Below are positions 5,575 through 7,419 of a DNA stretch of 7,419 nucleotides, piece by piece (the stretch's first letter is position 1; each line of letters begins with the position of its first letter). Source of the stretch: Paracoccaceae bacterium (GTDB lineage Bacteria; Pseudomonadota; Alphaproteobacteria; Rhodobacterales; Rhodobacteraceae); contig QKHF01000300.1 of NCBI GenBank assembly GCA_003250135.1, forward strand, positions 1 through 7,419, given 5' to 3'. A program made the position numbers and the translations under genes. The notes below the pieces were generated by a model. The model did not search any database, had not been told where the DNA came from, and saw nothing but the letters and a program-made list of their open reading frames with translations.

Positions 5575-6246
5575 ATGACGACGCCTGTGCATGTGAAGAT
5601 CTGCGGCCTCCGCCGCGCCGAGCACGTGGCCGCCGCGGTGGAGGCGGGCGCGCGCTATGTCGGCTTCGTGTTCTTCCCGCCCTCGCCCCGCAACATCTCG
5701 ATCGAACAAGCCACCGCGTTGGCGGCCGCGGTTCCGCCCGGCGTCGCCAAGGTGGCGCTGGTGGTGAACGCCAATGACGCGGCTCTGGACGAACTCACCG
5801 CGGCGGTCCCCCTCGACATGCTGCAACTGCATGGCGCCGAGTCGCCGGAGCGCGTGGCGGAGGTGAAGGCGCGGTACGGGCTGCCGGTGATGAAGGCGGT
5901 GGGCATGGCCGGGCCCGAGGATCTGTCCGCCATTGATCTTTACGCAAAGGTCGCGGACCAGATTCTGGTCGACGCCAAGCCACCCAAGGATCGGGTCGGC
6001 GCGCTGCCGGGCGGCAATGCGCTCAGCTTCGACTGGCGGCTGATAGAGGGGCGGCGCTGGGCGGTTCCCTGGATGCTGGCGGGCGGCTTGACGGCGGAGA
6101 ATGTCGCCGACGCGATCCGCCTGACCGGCGCGCGGCAGGTGGATGTCTCTTCGGGCGTGGAGACTGCGCCCGGCCAAAAGGACTCGGCGCTGATCCGCGC
6201 GTTCATCGAGGCGGCGCAGGGGGCGCTGGAGGGACACGAGTTATGA
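5575..6246 (+). CDS. trpF: Phosphoribosylanthranilate isomerase
   Basis: Amadori isomerisation of N-(5'-phosphoribosyl)anthranilate to CdRP, the third committed step of tryptophan synthesis, in a cytoplasmic (beta/alpha)8 barrel. The protein is 223 aa. VKICGL (7-12) holds the catalytic base Cys10. GFVFFPPSPRNI (30-41) and LQLHG (83-87) are conserved barrel strands. Asp133 in ILVDAK is the general acid. LPGGNALSFDW (144-154), MLAGGLTAENV (167-177) and VDVSSGVE..PGQKD (189-203) form the phosphate-binding end. I chose the ATG at 5575: TAAGGA (5562-5567) is 7 nt upstream and the protein then begins as family members do. A GTG at 5524 in the same frame would add 17 residues encoded by the terminator hairpin and is rejected. 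The stop overlaps the SDR gene start (ATGA). Confidence 0.96.
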   Translation: MTTPVHVKICGLRRAEHVAAAVEAGARYVGFVFFPPSPRNISIEQATALAAAVPPGVAKVALVVNANDAALDELTAAVPLDMLQLHGAESPERVAEVKARYGLPVMKAVGMAGPEDLSAIDLYAKVADQILVDAKPPKDRVGALPGGNALSFDWRLIEGRRWAVPWMLAGGLTAENVADAIRLTGARQVDVSSGVETAPGQKDSALIRAFIEAAQGALEGHEL

Positions 6247-7007
6247 GCGAACTTTCTGGCAAGGCGGCGATCGTCACCGGGGCCAGCCGCGGCATCGGCG
6301 CGGCGGCCGCATCGGCGCTGGCGGCCGAGGGCGTCCGGGTCGTGCTGGCCGCGCGTACGGAGGCGCAGCTCGACGGCGTTGCCTCGAAGATCGCCGCGGC
6401 GGGAGGCGAGGCGGCGGCCGTGGCTTGCGATGTCAGCCGCTACGAGGACCTCGCGGCGGCCGTGCGACTCTGCAAGAAGCGTTACGGCAGGCTTGACATT
6501 CTCGTCAATAACGCCGGCGTCATCGAGCCGGTCGCGCGGCTGGCGGAGTCCGATCCCGCGGCTTGGGGGCAGGCCATCGATATCAACGTAAAGGGCGTCT
6601 ACCACGGGCTGCGCGCGGCGATTCCGGCGATGGAGGCGGCGGGCGGCGGCGTCATCGTCAACATCAGCTCGGGCGCGGCGACGAGCGCGCTGGAGGGCTG
6701 GAGCCATTACTGCGCCTCGAAAGCCGCCGTTTTGATGCTGACCCGCTGCGTCCACAAGGAATGCGCGGACCGGGGCGTTCGCGTGGTCGGCCTTTCCCCC
6801 GGCACGGTCGCCACCGACATGCAGGTCGCGATCAAGGCCTCGGGCGTCAACCCGGTCAGCAAGCTCGACTGGTCCGACCATATCCCGGCCGAGTGGGCGG
6901 GCAGGGCCATCGCCTGGCTTTGCACGAGGGATGCGCGCGAATTCGATGGCGACGACGTCTCGCTGCGCGACCCGGATATCCGCCGCCGGGTGGGGCTGAC
7001 CGCCTGA
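6243..7007 (+). CDS. Classical SDR-family NAD(P)-dependent oxidoreductase
   Basis: A 254-aa short-chain dehydrogenase/reductase with a complete Rossmann fold. TGASRGIG (12-19) is the cofactor loop, Asp63 in CDVS contacts adenine, NNAG is at 89-92, and the catalytic tetrad is Asn115, Ser143, Tyr156 and Lys160 (YCASK). SPGTVATDM (185-193) covers the PG motif. Arg38 after the second strand (VVLAAR) favours NADP(H). The C-terminus (GDDVSLRDPDIRRRVGL) lacks the FabG-type GQ..VDGG ending, so it is not the fatty acid synthesis reductase, and the substrate is unknown. No signal peptide is seen. GGAGGGA (6228-6234) is 8 nt before the ATG, which overlaps the trpF stop. It sits between trpF and trpB, so it is cotranscribed with tryptophan genes, but nothing in the sequence ties it to that pathway. 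Confidence 0.93.
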   Translation: MSELSGKAAIVTGASRGIGAAAASALAAEGVRVVLAARTEAQLDGVASKIAAAGGEAAAVACDVSRYEDLAAAVRLCKKRYGRLDILVNNAGVIEPVARLAESDPAAWGQAIDINVKGVYHGLRAAIPAMEAAGGGVIVNISSGAATSALEGWSHYCASKAAVLMLTRCVHKECADRGVRVVGLSPGTVATDMQVAIKASGVNPVSKLDWSDHIPAEWAGRAIAWLCTRDAREFDGDDVSLRDPDIRRRVGLTA

Positions 7008-7025
7008 CGGCGCTGACGGTTCAAG

Positions 7026-7054
7026 TCGACGGGCGCGCGGGAACGCGTTAGACA
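7026..7054 (+). promoter_or_regulatory. Weak candidate promoter for trpB
   Basis: TCGACG (7026-7031) and TAGACA (7049-7054) are 17 nt apart, matching four and three of six consensus positions. They lie in the 87-nt gap between the SDR stop and trpB, and the start point would be near 7061. No terminator-like hairpin is seen in this gap, so trpB may equally be read from the trpF side. Confidence 0.22.
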
Positions 7055-7094
7055 GCCGAGACTCGCAACCTTTCTTGCCAGAGAGGACCCGGCC

Positions 7095-7419
7095 ATGGCC
7101 GCAGAGATGCTGAACTCCTATCGCACCGGCCCGGATGAGCGCGGCCGCTTCGGCCTGTTCGGCGGGCGCTTCGTCGCCGAGACGCTGATGCCGCTGATCC
7201 TGAATCTGGAGGCGGAGTACGAGAAGGCGAAGCACGACCCGGAATTCTGGGCCGAGATGCGCGATCTCTGGGACCACTATGTCGGCCGCCCCAGCCCGCT
7301 CTATTTCGCAGAGCGTCTGACCGAGAAGCTGGGCGGCGCGAAGATCTACCTGAAGCGCGATGAGCTGAACCACACCGGCGCGCACAAGATCAACAACGTG
7401 CTGGGGCAGATCCTGCTCG
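7095..7419 (+). CDS. trpB: Tryptophan synthase beta chain, N-terminal part
   Basis: The gene runs off the window after 108 codons. TrpB condenses indole with serine using pyridoxal phosphate, and works in an alpha2-beta2 complex with TrpA, usually encoded just downstream. Visible features are GRFGLFGGRFVAETLMPLI (17-35), the family's opening; GRPSPLYFAERLTEKLGG (64-81); and LKRDELNHTGAHKINNVLGQ (86-105), where Lys98 is the Schiff-base lysine for PLP. The start is supported by AGAGAGGA (7080-7087), 7 nt before the ATG, and by the expected N-terminal length. Nothing visible is disrupted, but the catalytic glutamate and the phosphate-binding glycine loop lie outside the window. Confidence 0.96.
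   Translation, partial: MAAEMLNSYRTGPDERGRFGLFGGRFVAETLMPLILNLEAEYEKAKHDPEFWAEMRDLWDHYVGRPSPLYFAERLTEKLGGAKIYLKRDELNHTGAHKINNVLGQILL

Noticed and set aside
5062..6237. 391-codon minus-strand frame opposite ihfB, lapA and trpF
   Set aside because: Shadow of the real genes: it spans a terminator hairpin and shows only Arg/His/Asp-rich sequence.
5940..7385. 481-codon minus-strand frame opposite trpF, the SDR gene and trpB
   Set aside because: It crosses three conserved genes and their spacers without matching any of their boundaries, and no protein-like motif is visible.

Overview
The window is a G+C-rich (about two thirds by eye) stretch of bacterial core chromosome. All genes lie on the plus strand and are tightly packed. 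The order trmB - aroA - cmk - rpsA - ihfB - lapA - trpF - trpB is typical of Alphaproteobacteria. The class II (CP4-like) EPSP synthase, the S1 C-terminus (QYGSSDSGASLGDILGAAL) and the TrmB tail fit this too. I lean towards Rhodobacterales or a close relative, but the order is inference from gene content and style only.

Layout. The 3' end of trmB (2-250) is followed by a short spacer with a plausible sigma70-type promoter. Then comes a translationally coupled trio: aroA (341-1693), a GFA/CENP-V-family zinc-protein gene (1690-2109) and cmk (2106-2750), each joined by a 4-nt ATGA overlap. A 140-nt spacer holds a perfect 16-bp palindrome and a structured leader before rpsA (2891-4549). A GC-rich hairpin that looks like the rpsA terminator follows, then about 200 nt of non-coding sequence before ihfB (4824-5111) and lapA (5158-5505). 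An 11-bp hairpin with a T-rich tail sits directly against the trpF ribosome-binding site. trpF (5575-6246) overlaps an SDR oxidoreductase gene (6243-7007) by ATGA, and trpB starts at 7095 and runs off the end of the window.

How the genes work together. They cover shikimate/chorismate synthesis (aroA), tryptophan synthesis from chorismate (trpF, trpB), pyrimidine nucleotide supply (cmk), translation (trmB, rpsA), nucleoid architecture (ihfB) and envelope assembly (lapA). The two accessory genes, GFA-like and SDR, are each placed inside an otherwise familiar housekeeping pair and are translationally coupled to the gene before.

I see no mobile element, CRISPR array, phage gene, tRNA or rRNA, and no evidence of a new defence or metabolic system. 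The points most worth checking are an apparent 10-residue in-frame loss in the S1 repeat 4-5 linker of RpsA, the terminator-like hairpin touching the trpF ribosome-binding site, and the two embedded accessory genes.
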